Notes: a model not told the origin generated them from the letters alone. 64,000 bases of DNA from Amazonocrinis nigriterrae CENA67 (GCF_016056305.1 NZ_JAECZC010000011.1:55753-119752), one strand, 5' to 3'; counted from the first letter of the stretch, positions 28,549 through 37,641 are shown. Program-made: numbers and translations.

Positions 28549-29136
28549 ATGAACGCCACGACAACAACTTTACTTTCTACACTCAAATTAGAAATCGACT
28601 TGACTGACGATCAGTTTTACCAGATGTGTCAGAAAAACCGCGATTATCGATTTGAGCGTACAGCATCAGGGGAATTATTAATTATGCCACCTACAGGTAG
28701 TGATACTGGCAGACGTAATGTTAAAATAACCACTCAACTGGATATTTGGAACTCAAAAAGTAATTTAGGTGAAGTTTTTGACTCTTCAACTGGCTTCAAA
28801 CTTCCCAATGGTGCAGAACGTTCTCCTGATGCTTCTTGGGTGAAAATTGAACGCTGGAATGCTTTAACCCCAGAACAACAAGAAAAATTTGCCCCAATTT
28901 GTCCTGATTTGGTTGTAGAGTTACGCTCTGCTAGTGATTCACTAAAAGACTTACAGGATAAAATGCAGGAGTATATCGAAAATGGCGCTCAATTAGGTTG
29001 GTTAATTGACCGAAAAAATAAGCGTGTGGAAATTTATCATCCAGGTAAAGATGTAGAAATATTAGACAATCCTACTAGCTTATCAGGAGAAGATGTCTTA
29101 CCTGGATTTGTATTGGATTTACAACAAATTATTTAG
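28549..29136 (+). CDS. Uma2-family (DUF820) putative restriction endonuclease-like protein
   Basis: The 195-residue protein has the cyanobacterial Uma2 signature: YRFERTASGELLIMPPTGSDTG, then SPDASWV with Asp, CPDLVVELRSASDS with the Asp-x-Glu pair, and KMQEYIENGAQLGWLID, which form a PD-(D/E)XK-like site. Dozens of copies per genome are usual; function is unresolved, and mobility or DNA processing has been suggested. All putative catalytic positions are intact. It is transcribed divergently from the broken Argonaute gene, only 75 bp away, and may have arrived with the rearrangement that removed the Argonaute N-terminus. Confidence 0.88.
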   Translation: MNATTTTLLSTLKLEIDLTDDQFYQMCQKNRDYRFERTASGELLIMPPTGSDTGRRNVKITTQLDIWNSKSNLGEVFDSSTGFKLPNGAERSPDASWVKIERWNALTPEQQEKFAPICPDLVVELRSASDSLKDLQDKMQEYIENGAQLGWLIDRKNKRVEIYHPGKDVEILDNPTSLSGEDVLPGFVLDLQQII

Positions 29137-29214
29137 CTTGATTTATACAAAAAAGTTAGAAGTACATTGTTGTTGTACCCCTAACTTTGTTAGCTATGAA
29201 GTGCGAAGGTAAAT

Positions 29215-29892
29215 TTAGACCAACGCTGTTACCTTCTCTAACACTCCCTGAAACAACCTCAAACCATCATTACTGCCAAGCATAGGATCAGATGCTCTTT
29301 CTGGGTGTGGCATCATTCCTAAAACATTGCCCTGACGATTGCAAATTCCGGCAATGTTATTCAACGAACCATTGGGATTTTCTCCTGCATAACGGAACAC
29401 CACTTGACCGTTATCTTCAATCTCTGATAATGTCGCCTTATCAGCATAAAATCGGCCTTCTCCGTGGGCAACGGGTAGAGTGATGATTTCAGTATCTGTA
29501 TAAGCTTGCGTCCAAGAGATATTGCTATGCTCTACTTTTAAAGGCACGCGATCGCAAATAAAATGCAAATCTTGATTTCTAGTCAGTGCCCCTGGTAACA
29601 GTCCAGATTCAGTTAATACTTGAAACCCGTTACAAATACCGAGGACAAATTTACCTTTTTGGGCATGTTCAATCACCTGCTGCATCACAGGGGAAAAACG
29701 CGCGATCGCACCGCAGCGCAGATAATCTCCATAACTAAAGCCACCAGGTACGATTACTACATCCAAATCAGCAATATCTGTTTCTTGATGCCAAACCATG
29801 CGAGTTGGTTGCCCAAGCAAATCTCTGGTGACATAAGCAACATCGCGATCGCAATTAGAACCCGGAAAAACAACAACGCCGAATTTAGTCAT
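29215..29892 (-). CDS. purQ: Phosphoribosylformylglycinamidine synthase subunit PurQ
   Basis: This 225-residue class I glutamine amidotransferase supplies ammonia for formylglycinamidine ribonucleotide synthesis in purine biosynthesis. It shows [29 protein letters not shown], the nucleophile elbow GICNGFQVL with the catalytic Cys, and MMPHPER with the His of the triad. It works with PurS and the large PurL. purS lies upstream in the same direction, 240 bp away, the gap being filled by repeats and a MITE. purL is not in the window. Confidence 0.96.
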   Translation of the reverse strand: MTKFGVVVFPGSNCDRDVAYVTRDLLGQPTRMVWHQETDIADLDVVIVPGGFSYGDYLRCGAIARFSPVMQQVIEHAQKGKFVLGICNGFQVLTESGLLPGALTRNQDLHFICDRVPLKVEHSNISWTQAYTDTEIITLPVAHGEGRFYADKATLSEIEDNGQVVFRYAGENPNGSLNNIAGICNRQGNVLGMMPHPERASDPMLGSNDGLRLFQGVLEKVTALV

Positions 29893-29942
29893 TAGTTAAT
29901 AGTCATTTGTCATTTGTCATTTGTCATTTGGGAATGGGGATA

Positions 29943-30070
29943 AGGAATTAGGCGTTGCTGAGTGAAAGTATGAATCTGTCTCACGCAGAGGCGCACCAGG
30001 CGCAGAGAGCAAGAGTTTGAGAAATGAAACTTTTAACATTCATGCCTCAATTCAGCAACGCCAGGAATTA
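29943..30070. mobile_element. MITE with 11-bp terminal inverted repeats and 8-bp target duplication
   Basis: The element 29951-30062 starts GGCGTTGCTGA and ends TCAGCAACGCC, a perfect 11-bp inverted repeat. It is flanked on both sides by AGGAATTA (29943-29950 and 30063-30070), an 8-bp target-site duplication. It has no gene; its interior carries the CACGCAGAGGCGC repeat also seen at 4612-4700. It splits the purS-purQ spacer. Confidence 0.8.
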
Positions 30071-30132
30071 GGTAATAAAAGAATTTTCTCCCAGTACCCA
30101 GTACCTAGTCCCAAATCCCCAGTACACAATCC

Positions 30133-30411
30133 CTAAAAAACTCCCGTCTGGGTTTCAACCTCTATCAAATCAAAGCGATAATTTTCAATCACCGGATTTG
30201 CTAGCATTTGGTCACAAATCTGTTCCAGGTCTTGACGTGCTTTTTTTTCTTCCGTCGAGGTGATGGTCAATTCTATGTACTTTCCAATCCGCACCTGCTC
30301 AACGTTATTGTATCCCAGTTGCTGAAGACCAGATTGTACAGCCACGCCAGCAGGATCTAAAACTGAAGGGCGAAGCGTCACGAAAATTTTGGCTAGATAC
30401 TTCCTTTGCAC
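30133..30411 (-). CDS. purS: Phosphoribosylformylglycinamidine synthase subunit PurS
   Basis: A small alpha/beta protein that bridges PurL and PurQ in the three-part FGAM synthase. Diagnostic segments are KIFVTLRPSVLDPAGVAVQS, LGYNNVEQVRIGKYIEL and a C-terminal ENYRFDL. I chose GTG 30411 as start (92 residues), because family members begin just before KYLAKIFVTLRP and AGAGG lies upstream; an in-frame TTG at 30444 would add 11 residues. It would normally be co-transcribed with purQ; a MITE now sits between them. Confidence 0.93.
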   Translation of the reverse strand: MQRKYLAKIFVTLRPSVLDPAGVAVQSGLQQLGYNNVEQVRIGKYIELTITSTEEKKARQDLEQICDQMLANPVIENYRFDLIEVETQTGVF

Positions 30412-30647
30412 AAGTTTACAAACCTCTAAAATCAATACTTTCAACCATTAGTCTCTCTAAAATGTTCATCTAATGCTTAAAAGCATTATTTGCAGTGTTT
30501 GAGCTAAAAGCTTGAGTATACTAATTTACTCAAGATTTCTGTTCATTCAATGCTTGCTCTCTTATTATCTCTCTATGTTCCGTTCTGTAAAAGCCAACAA
30601 TTGCTAACATTTACTTTCTGCTTCATTCTGGAAGCATCGGTACTACC

Positions 30648-30739
30648 CCCTTGGAGGTGACGTTACGAGCATCGCTAGAAGCATCAGCGATTTTTTCCAT
30701 TAAGCTACCTATTAGGACTATAAGCGTCACCTCCAAGGG
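30648..30739. repeat. 15-bp perfect inverted repeat with a nested hairpin
   Basis: CCCTTGGAGGTGACG (30648-30662) and CGTCACCTCCAAGGG (30725-30739) are exact reverse complements separated by 62 nt. Within the loop, ATCGCT and AGCGAT can pair. This could be a structured RNA or a small inverted-repeat element. Confidence 0.55.
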
Positions 30740-31264
30740 CTTAACAGTCAACCGATTTTGGATTAATCGCATGGCTGAAGTCAGTATACGCCAAGGATAC
30801 CTATAAATGAGAATTTAAGAGGTTTTTGCCTAAGCTTTAATCTCAAATCTCAAATTGTCTCGGTCAAAAGAGTAAAACCAATTACTAATAATTATTGTAG
30901 CTTGCTGAGTGATGTGAGTTACATTTACAGTTTACCTCTTTTTTCCAGAGTTTTAATTATTTATGGCTAAATGTTACCAATATAGAGAGCAAGCTGTTAT
31001 TTAGATCAATCTTTTGATGGATTTTTGATTAATTTTCACCATTAAAAACTAATAAAGGTATAAAGGTGAGAAAAGTAAGAAAGGTGGGAAAAGTAGGTTG
31101 TTTTGTATAAATGGTTTACTAGGTGATTGATATGCTGTAAGTTAATATATGGAATTTTATCCAGTCAACTAATAAACAAATACACACTCTTATCTTAAAC
31201 AACCTGACATCTAATACTGAGGCGATAGCTAAGCAAGTGTAACTCGTTGAACTTAAAAGTGGAG

Positions 31265-31280
31265 ATTTGCAATTGCAAAT
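31265..31280. promoter_or_regulatory. 16-bp perfect palindrome, possible operator
   Basis: ATTTGCAATTGCAAAT is self-complementary over all 16 bases and lies 210 bp upstream of the small gene at 31490. A dimeric regulator site is possible; AT-rich chance occurrence is the alternative. Confidence 0.35.
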
Positions 31281-31489
31281 TGAGTAGCGAAGATAACAGT
31301 AACACAGTTATCAGGATGATACTTGATGTAATACAAGTGCAAGTTTACTCTTTTTTGGTGTTGCTAGCACTAGTTTGACTTAGCTAAATAGTTTTGCTTT
31401 GTTCCTGTGAAAACATCAAAAAATGCACTGGTAAATTCCTTCTAATACCAAATAACTAACAATAATATCCAAAAACGGAAGGTGTAAAA

Positions 31490-31777
31490 ATGAACGCACA
31501 AAAGGAAATCATAAAAAACACAACAATTAATCGAATGGTAATAAAAGAACTTTCTCAGACAGAGAAACTAGAGGAAATGGCTAACGGAGATGGATGTAGA
31601 ATAAAATTAGGTGATATCAACATAAATTTGGAAAGCACAGTGCCAGAATTTACCAAAAATTATTTGAAAATAGTAGTAAGAAGAGGAGAGGATGTAAAAA
31701 ATATAACTAAAAAATTGCGGACTTTGAATATTAAATACAGTATCAGTGCTGAGGGTAAGCAAATTTCGACGTATTAG
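31490..31777 (+). CDS. Small Lys-rich protein of unknown family
   Basis: The 95-residue product (MNAQKEIIKNTTINRMVIKE) is unfamiliar to me. It has a GDGCRIKLGDININL segment with one Cys and a KNYLKIVVRRGEDVKNITKKL helix, then a short strand end (KYSISAEGKQISTY). It is basic, soluble and more AT-rich than its neighbours. A good ribosome site (GGAAGGTG) precedes the ATG. It has no partner gene in close contact. I cannot assign a function; the long upstream region with palindromes hints at regulated expression or recent acquisition. Confidence 0.6.
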   Translation: MNAQKEIIKNTTINRMVIKELSQTEKLEEMANGDGCRIKLGDININLESTVPEFTKNYLKIVVRRGEDVKNITKKLRTLNIKYSISAEGKQISTY

Positions 31778-31896
31778 CCTACTGCGGATTTAGAGAGTAC
31801 TAGCAATTCATCTTTATTGAATGCAATGGACAGACAAGACTGCTAGCAAGTGACTTTGCACAGGCTTTGGCTGAATGCTGCGATCGCGCTGATCAT

Positions 31897-31946
31897 AACT
31901 ATCTGCTCCAACTGAGTCAAAATAGGACTATGGAGCAGTTATAGTT
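31897..31946. promoter_or_regulatory. Long hairpin upstream of the Fur-family gene
   Basis: AACTATCTGCTCCA (31897-31910) pairs with TGGAGCAGTTATAGTT (31931-31946) over 14 bp with a two-base bulge, about 60 bp before the start codon at 32007. It may be an operator or leader structure. It does not look like the AT-rich Zur box I know from Anabaena. Confidence 0.4.
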
Positions 31947-32006
31947 AATTTATTAGTTAGCCAGTATAACAGCTTCCTCTACAGTGGCAAATTCAAACAA
32001 TTGTCT

Positions 32007-32411
32007 ATGAGAGCCATACACACCCGCAGTCAAGAGCGTATTTTAAACCTCCTGAAAATTCTCAAACAAGGCATTTCCGCCCAAGATATTTACGTAGAAC
32101 TACGTAATCGCAATCAGAGTATGGGTCTAGCAACAGTTTACCGCTCCTTGGAAGCTTTAAAACTGGAAGGTATGGTACAAGTGCGGACTTTGGCTAACGG
32201 CGAAGCTTTATATAGCCTAGCGCAGCAAGACAAGCATCACCTCACTTGCTTGCAATGTGGTATTTCCATTCCAATTAATCAATGTCCCGTACATGACCTA
32301 GAAAGTCAGTTAGAATCCAGCCATAAGTTTAAAATTTTTTATCACACACTTGAATTTTTTGGTTTGTGTGACCAATGCCACGTAAATCAAGGTGCTGAAG
32401 TTAGTCAGTAA
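32007..32411 (+). CDS. zur: Fur-family metalloregulator, probably Zur (FurB)
   Basis: The 134-residue protein has a winged-helix domain (SAQDIYVELRNRNQSMGLATVYRSLEAL) and a C-terminal dimerisation domain with metal-binding HHLTCLQCG (first CxxC) and FFGLCDQC (second CxxC). Short N-terminus and sequence feel closest to cyanobacterial FurB/Zur, which represses zinc uptake when zinc-loaded and has also been linked to oxidative stress; this sub-assignment is from memory and less sure than the family. Start at ATG 32007; a TTG two codons earlier is in frame. No zinc transporter is nearby. Confidence 0.85.
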   Translation: MRAIHTRSQERILNLLKILKQGISAQDIYVELRNRNQSMGLATVYRSLEALKLEGMVQVRTLANGEALYSLAQQDKHHLTCLQCGISIPINQCPVHDLESQLESSHKFKIFYHTLEFFGLCDQCHVNQGAEVSQ

Positions 32412-32499
32412 TTGGGAATTGGGAATTGGGAATTGGGAATTGGGTATTAGTTATTTCTCCCTCATCTCCCCATCCCCCTCATCTCCCTCATCCCCCATC

Positions 32500-33507
32500 T
32501 TAACCAGCGCGGTTATTATTCACTCCTGGTACTTGCCCAGAAAATAACTGGTTGGAGTCAGCTTGAGAATCTGAGACTATAGAGCGTATACCCTCGAAAG
32601 TAGCAGGAATAGAACGGGGATCCATAAACATTACCTTGCTGCTATCGCTTTTACCAATTGTCGCACCCATATCTAGATAGCCCAAAGCAAACAAAACTTC
32701 CACAGCTTGGTGGGCACTAGGGTTAGTATTGATTTTTTGGGCAATAATTTCAGCTGACTCAGCAATAGCTTGGGCTTTGAGAACTTGTTGCTGGCGTTCG
32801 GCTTGGGCTTTAAGAACGATCGCTTTTTGTTCCGCTTCTGCCTGTAAAATTACAGCTTTTTGACGGGCTTCCGCTTCCAAAACTTGGGCATCAGCTTTAC
32901 CTCTAGCACTATTGACAGCAGCCTCGCGATCGCCTTCGGAAGTTAAAATTGCTGCCCGTCTGCGGCGTTCCGCTGACATTTGCAATTCCATCGATTCCCG
33001 TACTGCCTGAGAAGGTATAATATCTCGTAGTTCTACCCGTGTGACTTTTACGCCCCAAGGATCGGTGGCAATGTCCAAATCCCTTAACAAAAGTTCATTG
33101 ATTTGAGAACGGGCAGTAAAAGTTTGATCTAACTCTAGTTGTCCCATTTCCGAGCGAATTTGAGTAAGTACCAAATTCACCATTGCCGACTGGAGATTTT
33201 CCACCTTGTACCAGGCTTTTTCCATATCCACAATGCGCCAGTAAACCACCGCATCCACTTCAATGCCAACGTTGTCGCGGGTGATGCATTTTTGGGGAGG
33301 AATATCTAAAACTTTTTCCCGGATAGTTTCTTGGTAAACGATTTTATCTAGGAAAGGAAAAACAAAATTGAGTCCTGGTTCCAGTTTTTTGTTATAACTA
33401 CCCAATCTTTCCACCAAAGCTTCATTGCCCTGATTGATGACTTTAACAGACCCAGCCACAGCACCACCACCAAGGGCTAGAAACATTAGTAAAAATAACT
33501 GTCCCAT
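32500..33507 (-). CDS. SPFH/band 7 (paraslipin-type) membrane protein
   Basis: The 335-residue protein starts with a hydrophobic anchor ([16 protein letters not shown]), then an SPFH domain ([50 protein letters not shown]) and a long Ala/Glu/Lys/Gln coiled coil (about 195-265). These proteins form ring or scaffold assemblies in membranes and help quality control or membrane organisation. The upstream gene in the same direction (33650-34081) encodes an NfeD-like protein, the classical operon partner. A 140-bp spacer with GGGAATTGGG-type repeats separates them. Confidence 0.9.
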   Translation of the reverse strand: MGQLFLLMFLALGGGAVAGSVKVINQGNEALVERLGSYNKKLEPGLNFVFPFLDKIVYQETIREKVLDIPPQKCITRDNVGIEVDAVVYWRIVDMEKAWYKVENLQSAMVNLVLTQIRSEMGQLELDQTFTARSQINELLLRDLDIATDPWGVKVTRVELRDIIPSQAVRESMELQMSAERRRRAAILTSEGDREAAVNSARGKADAQVLEAEARQKAVILQAEAEQKAIVLKAQAERQQQVLKAQAIAESAEIIAQKINTNPSAHQAVEVLFALGYLDMGATIGKSDSSKVMFMDPRSIPATFEGIRSIVSDSQADSNQLFSGQVPGVNNNRAG

Positions 33508-33540
33508 TGTAAAGCTCCTGAATTTTGAGTATTAAATGTT

Positions 33541-33649
33541 TCTTTAAACAAGATGAGGGAGATGGGGGAGATGAGGGGGATAAAGGTGAATAACTTCTTT
33601 TTCCCAATTCCCAATTACCCATTACCCATTCCCAATTCCCAATTCCCAA
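33541..33649. repeat. Simple repeats between nfeD-like and SPFH genes
   Basis: Short GATGAGGGAGATGGGG and CCCAATTCCCAATTACCC tandem units fill the spacer; complementary GGGAATTGGGAATT units lie on the other side of the SPFH gene at 32409-32445. Confidence 0.65.
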
Positions 33650-34081
33650 CTAAGAATGCAACAAATTTTCTGGCATCACAATTAAAGTGGTACCTTCTCT
33701 TCTAACTACATACACTCTTTGATCGGGTGCTATGGTGAGTTTGTCATCATCACATTTTGCCCGCCAAGAATTTCCCTCATATAGCACCCGTCCGGCTTGT
33801 CCAGCGGGAATTTCTGTTAAAGTTTCAGCTATAACAGCATCCTGAATTTTTAATTGGCGTCGTCGTGGTTGCAAAAACCGCCGCGACAGCACAAATAACA
33901 CTGTGGAAAGTAATAGCCAAACCGTAACTTGTAGCCATATACTTAAACCCACTAAAGACAACAACGCCACTACAAAGGCGCTGATTCCCATAATGAAGGC
34001 AACAAAAGCCGATGGTAAGAACAGTTCCATGAAACACAGAACTCCTCCCGCCAACAGCCAAATTAAGGTAGAACTTGGCAT
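33650..34081 (-). CDS. NfeD-like membrane protein
   Basis: The 143-residue protein has three or so hydrophobic helices (LIWLLAGGVLCFMELFL, AFVAFIMGISAFVVALLSLVG, LQVTVWLLLSTVLFVLS) followed by a C-terminal OB-fold-like domain (AGQAGRVLYEGNSWRAKCDD...YVVRREGTTLIVMP), the NfeD1b short form without a protease domain. It is expected to bind the SPFH protein encoded just downstream in the same operon. Confidence 0.87.
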   Translation of the reverse strand: MPSSTLIWLLAGGVLCFMELFLPSAFVAFIMGISAFVVALLSLVGLSIWLQVTVWLLLSTVLFVLSRRFLQPRRRQLKIQDAVIAETLTEIPAGQAGRVLYEGNSWRAKCDDDKLTIAPDQRVYVVRREGTTLIVMPENLLHS

Positions 34082-34323
34082 AGCGCCATCCTAGACACTA
34101 CATTGACACAAGGGGAAGGGAAAAAGGGGAAGGGGAAGGGGAAGAAATAACTAATGCCCAATGCCCAATTCCCAATTCCCAATTTTTTTTTGAATTTTGA
34201 TTAATTTCAGTAACAAGTTGTAGTCAGAGGTACACAAGTACAGTCTATTCTAGCCTTCAAGTTGTTGACAGCTAAATTTAATCGAAATTTACGAGTTGAT
34301 TTATTCCTTAAATATATACTTTT

Positions 34324-36336
34324 ATGATTTCTACACAGCCGATAATTTATTGCATCAATTCAGACTGCGATCGCCCCATTAATACTATAGGCGATGTCTC
34401 GCGACAAGCCGCTTCGCGTCTACGCTTGTGTGCAAATTGCCAAACTCCTCTGATTTACCGCTATCTCTGGGCTAGTGGCTCATTGGCAGCTAAAATACCA
34501 CCAGGCACAAAAGTTGCGGATAGATATGAGGTAATTACGCATCAAGTTTGGCTAGATACTCAACCAGGACTGCCACCAGATGCACCAGAAGAGTTACCAA
34601 AAGTAGTTATTCCATACTTGAAACTATATCAAGAGCATTGGCATATTCCCCAAGCATATGGGTTTGCTCACTCTTCTACGGAAGATGCAAACGCTAGTGC
34701 TATCCTCTTACTGGAAAATGTTCCTATAGACGCAACAGGAAATCTCTACCCAACAATTGCTGATGCATGGCAACAAGCAACGGCAATACGGCAAGTTTAT
34801 TGGCTATGGCAAATTCTGCAACTTTGGCAACCTTTACTAGAATTAGGAGTTGCCCAAAGTTTACTATTGCCAGATAACTTGCGAGTACAAGGTTGGTGTG
34901 TGCGACTGTTGGAACTTCACGAAACGCAAACCACCCAGAAATTGAGTTTACAAGATTTAGGTCAATCTTGGCAGCCTTGGGTAGCATCTGCAAAAACCCA
35001 GGAGTTAAAAAATATAGTTGAGCAGATGTGTAGTACTGAGGTAGAGTTAGAGACCATTGCCACTCAACTCAACGCCTTATTACTTTTATCAGCAGCACAA
35101 TTGCCTTTAAGCTTAAAGGTGGCAGGAGCAACAGATACAGGCCCCGAACTGACACAAAATGAAGATACTTGCTATCCACTTGCTTCTAGTGAAGATGACT
35201 TATTACTAAACCATTTGGCCATTGTTTGTGATGGCATTGGCGGACACCAAGGTGGTGAAGTTGCTAGTCAATTAGCGGTGCAGTCTTTGAAATTGCAAGT
35301 TCGTGCTTTATTAGCAGAGGTGGAAGAACAGACAGAACTCCTATCACCAAAGTTATTGCAGGAACAACTAGAAGCTAGTTTGCGGGTGGTGAATAATGTA
35401 ATTTGCTCCCGCAATGATGAACAAAAACGCCAAGGCAGAGAACGCATGGCTACAACCCTAGTCATGGCGGTGCAAATTCCACAACGAATAGAAACAACTT
35501 CTGGATGGCAGTCAAAAAATGCCCATGAACTTTATTTAGCAAGTGTCGGTGATAGCCGTGCTTACTGGATAACTCGCGACTACTGTCAGCTATTGACAGT
35601 TGATGATGTTGTGGCAACACGCGAAGTTCGCTACACCCGGAGTTTATATCGTAAAGCACTCACTAGACCAGATGCAACTGCCCTCACCCAAGCATTGGGG
35701 ACAAAAGATGCTGAATTTCTGCGTCTTGTAATTAAGCGATTAATTTTAGAAGAAGATGGAGTATTGCTATTATGTTCTGATGGTTTAAGTGATAATAATT
35801 GGGTAGAACAATCCTGGCAAGATTACGCAATACCAGTGTTAACAGGACACCTTTCAGTTGAAGATGCTGTGCGTGATTGGATTAATCTAGCAAACCAAAA
35901 AAATGGTCATGATAATACATCCGTTGTTCTGACTCTTTGTCGTGTGTCTCCAGCAGATTTAGTGCTGGCGACTCCCCCACAGTTACCAGTTGAGATTTTA
36001 AAAGTAGAAGAACCACAAGAAGAACAATTAGCAATAGAACATATACAAGAAGAACAACTAGAAATAGAACAAACACAAGCAGAACAAGATTATTTGACAG
36101 AAAGTTCTCAAGCGCTGCTAGATTTGGATCTGACAGAGGAACCAACACCAACGCCAACACCAGTTAAAAAACCAAGTCGCGGTAAACCTTTATTGCTGCT
36201 TGGAGGATTATTAATTTTGCTGTTGGGAGGTACTAGTTTGGGATTATTTGCTTGGTGGCAACTTAATCCTCAAACCTTCCAACAAATGTGTAGGCAACTT
36301 CCCCAAAGAGTACAACGATTTTGTCCACGAGGATAG
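34324..36336 (+). CDS. PP2C-type phosphatase with zinc-ribbon and pseudokinase-like N-terminus
   Basis: The 670-residue protein starts with a four-Cys segment (CINSDC ... CANCQTPL). Residues about 60-230 look like a degenerate protein kinase: DRYEVI, LLLENVP, then GVAQSLLLPDNLRVQG in the place of the HRD loop and VRLLEL for DFG, with catalytic residues lost. A PP2C domain follows (about 270-545) with CDGIGGHQGGEVAS, TTLVMAV, ASVGDSRAYW, LLLCSDGLSDN and GHDNTSVV, all metal-binding Asp present. A Glu/Gln-rich linker and one C-terminal transmembrane helix (LLLLGGLLILLLGGTSLGLF) end it. It should dephosphorylate Ser/Thr at the membrane. Confidence 0.88.
   Translation: MISTQPIIYCINSDCDRPINTIGDVSRQAASRLRLCANCQTPLIYRYLWASGSLAAKIPPGTKVADRYEVITHQVWLDTQPGLPPDAPEELPKVVIPYLKLYQEHWHIPQAYGFAHSSTEDANASAILLLENVPIDATGNLYPTIADAWQQATAIRQVYWLWQILQLWQPLLELGVAQSLLLPDNLRVQGWCVRLLELHETQTTQKLSLQDLGQSWQPWVASAKTQELKNIVEQMCSTEVELETIATQLNALLLLSAAQLPLSLKVAGATDTGPELTQNEDTCYPLASSEDDLLLNHLAIVCDGIGGHQGGEVASQLAVQSLKLQVRALLAEVEEQTELLSPKLLQEQLEASLRVVNNVICSRNDEQKRQGRERMATTLVMAVQIPQRIETTSGWQSKNAHELYLASVGDSRAYWITRDYCQLLTVDDVVATREVRYTRSLYRKALTRPDATALTQALGTKDAEFLRLVIKRLILEEDGVLLLCSDGLSDNNWVEQSWQDYAIPVLTGHLSVEDAVRDWINLANQKNGHDNTSVVLTLCRVSPADLVLATPPQLPVEILKVEEPQEEQLAIEHIQEEQLEIEQTQAEQDYLTESSQALLDLDLTEEPTPTPTPVKKPSRGKPLLLLGGLLILLLGGTSLGLFAWWQLNPQTFQQMCRQLPQRVQRFCPRG
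34391..34425 (+). repeat. Palindromic repeat read through in frame in the PP2C gene
   Basis: GGCGATGTCTCGCGACAAGC and CGCTTCGCGTCTACGCTTGT run together between the two Cys pairs of the zinc-ribbon. The stretch is much more GC- and CpG-rich than the surrounding gene, and contains GTCTCGCGAC and AAGCCGCTT inverted pieces. I recall similar GATGTCTACGACAAGCC-like repeats in Nostoc genomes. Confidence 0.5.
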
Positions 36337-36764
36337 CGGGGGAGCTTTCGGAGCGGGGGAGCAGGGGAGTAGGGGAGCAGGGGAGTGTCAAAACATTAGA
36401 TGCATTCATAACAAAATGAAAAGCTGTTGTAACAAGTGTGCAACTTGTAATTATTGATGAAGAAGTTTTTGTTGTGTCAGCAGATGTATTAAATGAATTA
36501 GTCACGAAAAAGTTATGTGATGGTGCGTTAGGCTTAACGCCGTAACGCACCCTACTTAAGATATTCGGTAAAAGAATCAATTACAGAATCTTCTCAGCCT
36601 TGAGCGCCGGGTAAGCTGTTTAGGTACTTGCGAGTGAAATTGTAAATGTCACTGAGTAAAAATTAATGAGTCAGCAAAGGAGACTTTCATTAGTCCTAGT
36701 GTACGCAGTTAATGACGGCTAATTATCAATCATCAGTTATCAGTTATCAGTCATCAATGATCGT
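36337..36764. other. Intergenic region with G-rich and GTGCGTTA-type repeats
   Basis: After the PP2C gene come tandem GGGGAGCAGGGGAGTA units (36350-36392), then the hairpin at 36522-36551, then CAGTTATCAGTTATCAGTCA repeats (36731-36757). No gene is seen. Confidence 0.6.
36522..36551. repeat. GGTGCGTTA hairpin repeat (copy 1)
   Basis: GGTGCGTTA (36522-36530) pairs perfectly with TAACGCACC (36543-36551). Related copies occur at 40989-41017 and 52735-52804, the latter sharing the CCCTACTTAA flank. Confidence 0.7.
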
Positions 36765-37379
36765 TTATCGAATCCAAAGTGCTAGCCCTCCCCCACGCCC
36801 ACGAGCTGCAATAAAATCTTTTGTTACTATAAAGAATGCAAAGAAAGGTAGTTTAGCTATGGGCTGATTATAGAAATCTTCAGACTGAACTTTACCAGAG
36901 CGAATGGGCTTGTTATAAACTGCACGACCAAACAAACTAATAAGCATGTGGTTAAAGTCAAACGCTATGAGATTTTTCTTGCCTAAATATTGCGCTGGCC
37001 CCGTTAGTTGCAACAACACAGAACCCAATTGAACCTGATTAGCAATTTCACCTTTGCCTGAATTCTCTTCTAAACTCGTATTAAAAGAAATATGAATTGC
37101 TGCAAATTTGGGCACATACAAACCCTTACCTAGAACAATTCCCCCTCGTTCCCTAGCTTTTTTTGTACCAGTAGCAAAGCAAAGCCGCCATTTACCCACA
37201 AGAGACTCAAAGGTATAAGTTAGCCGTTGCTGCTTGGTAGCTTTTTCTGCTTGTAGTAACGCATTGACTAATACTTCAGGCTTAGGGCGATCGCCTCTCT
37301 GTCCTCGGTATGCAATAGCAGCTTGAGATAGCGTACTCACAAAATCAGGTGTAGCTGTAGATGTCAAATCAGCCGTCAT
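36765..37379 (-). CDS. PAP/fibrillin-family protein
   Basis: The 204-residue protein resembles the plastid-lipid-associated (fibrillin) family shared by chloroplasts and cyanobacteria: an N-terminal helical segment, then SLVGKWRLCFATGTKKARER near the start of the lipocalin-like barrel, with the barrel strands and a C-terminal FFIVTKDFIAARGRGGGLALWIR. Fibrillins associate with thylakoid lipids and carotenoid-rich structures and matter in photooxidative stress. A second, divergent family member is at 40189-40800. No signal peptide. The family call is from pattern memory. Confidence 0.72.
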   Translation of the reverse strand: MTADLTSTATPDFVSTLSQAAIAYRGQRGDRPKPEVLVNALLQAEKATKQQRLTYTFESLVGKWRLCFATGTKKARERGGIVLGKGLYVPKFAAIHISFNTSLEENSGKGEIANQVQLGSVLLQLTGPAQYLGKKNLIAFDFNHMLISLFGRAVYNKPIRSGKVQSEDFYNQPIAKLPFFAFFIVTKDFIAARGRGGGLALWIR

Positions 37380-37641
37380 GAGGACTTAACTAGGTTTTTT
37401 ACTTGTCTCAATCGATTGTAACGCTGATTAAACTCACTACTATTATTTTCGGATAATATACTTGTATTTACATTAAGTAAATGTGTCATCAGTAGAAAAA
37501 TGTAGCACAATAAAACTACGAGTTTCTCTAAAATTCTATTTGTCAGTAACTTAATAAATCGTCTTTTTGTCTGTGGTGTGGTTTGGGAAGTGTGAACTCA
37601 CGACTAGACTTGCTTACCTTTAAATATTACGAGGTGACGAT

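Larger units (their letters stand above)
30412..31489. other. 1.1-kb AT-rich region without a called gene
   Basis: It contains a 15-bp inverted repeat (30648-30739) and a 16-bp perfect palindrome (31265-31280), both listed separately. No frame shows protein-like composition. It probably holds the promoters of purS (minus) and of the small gene at 31490 (plus). Confidence 0.45.
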
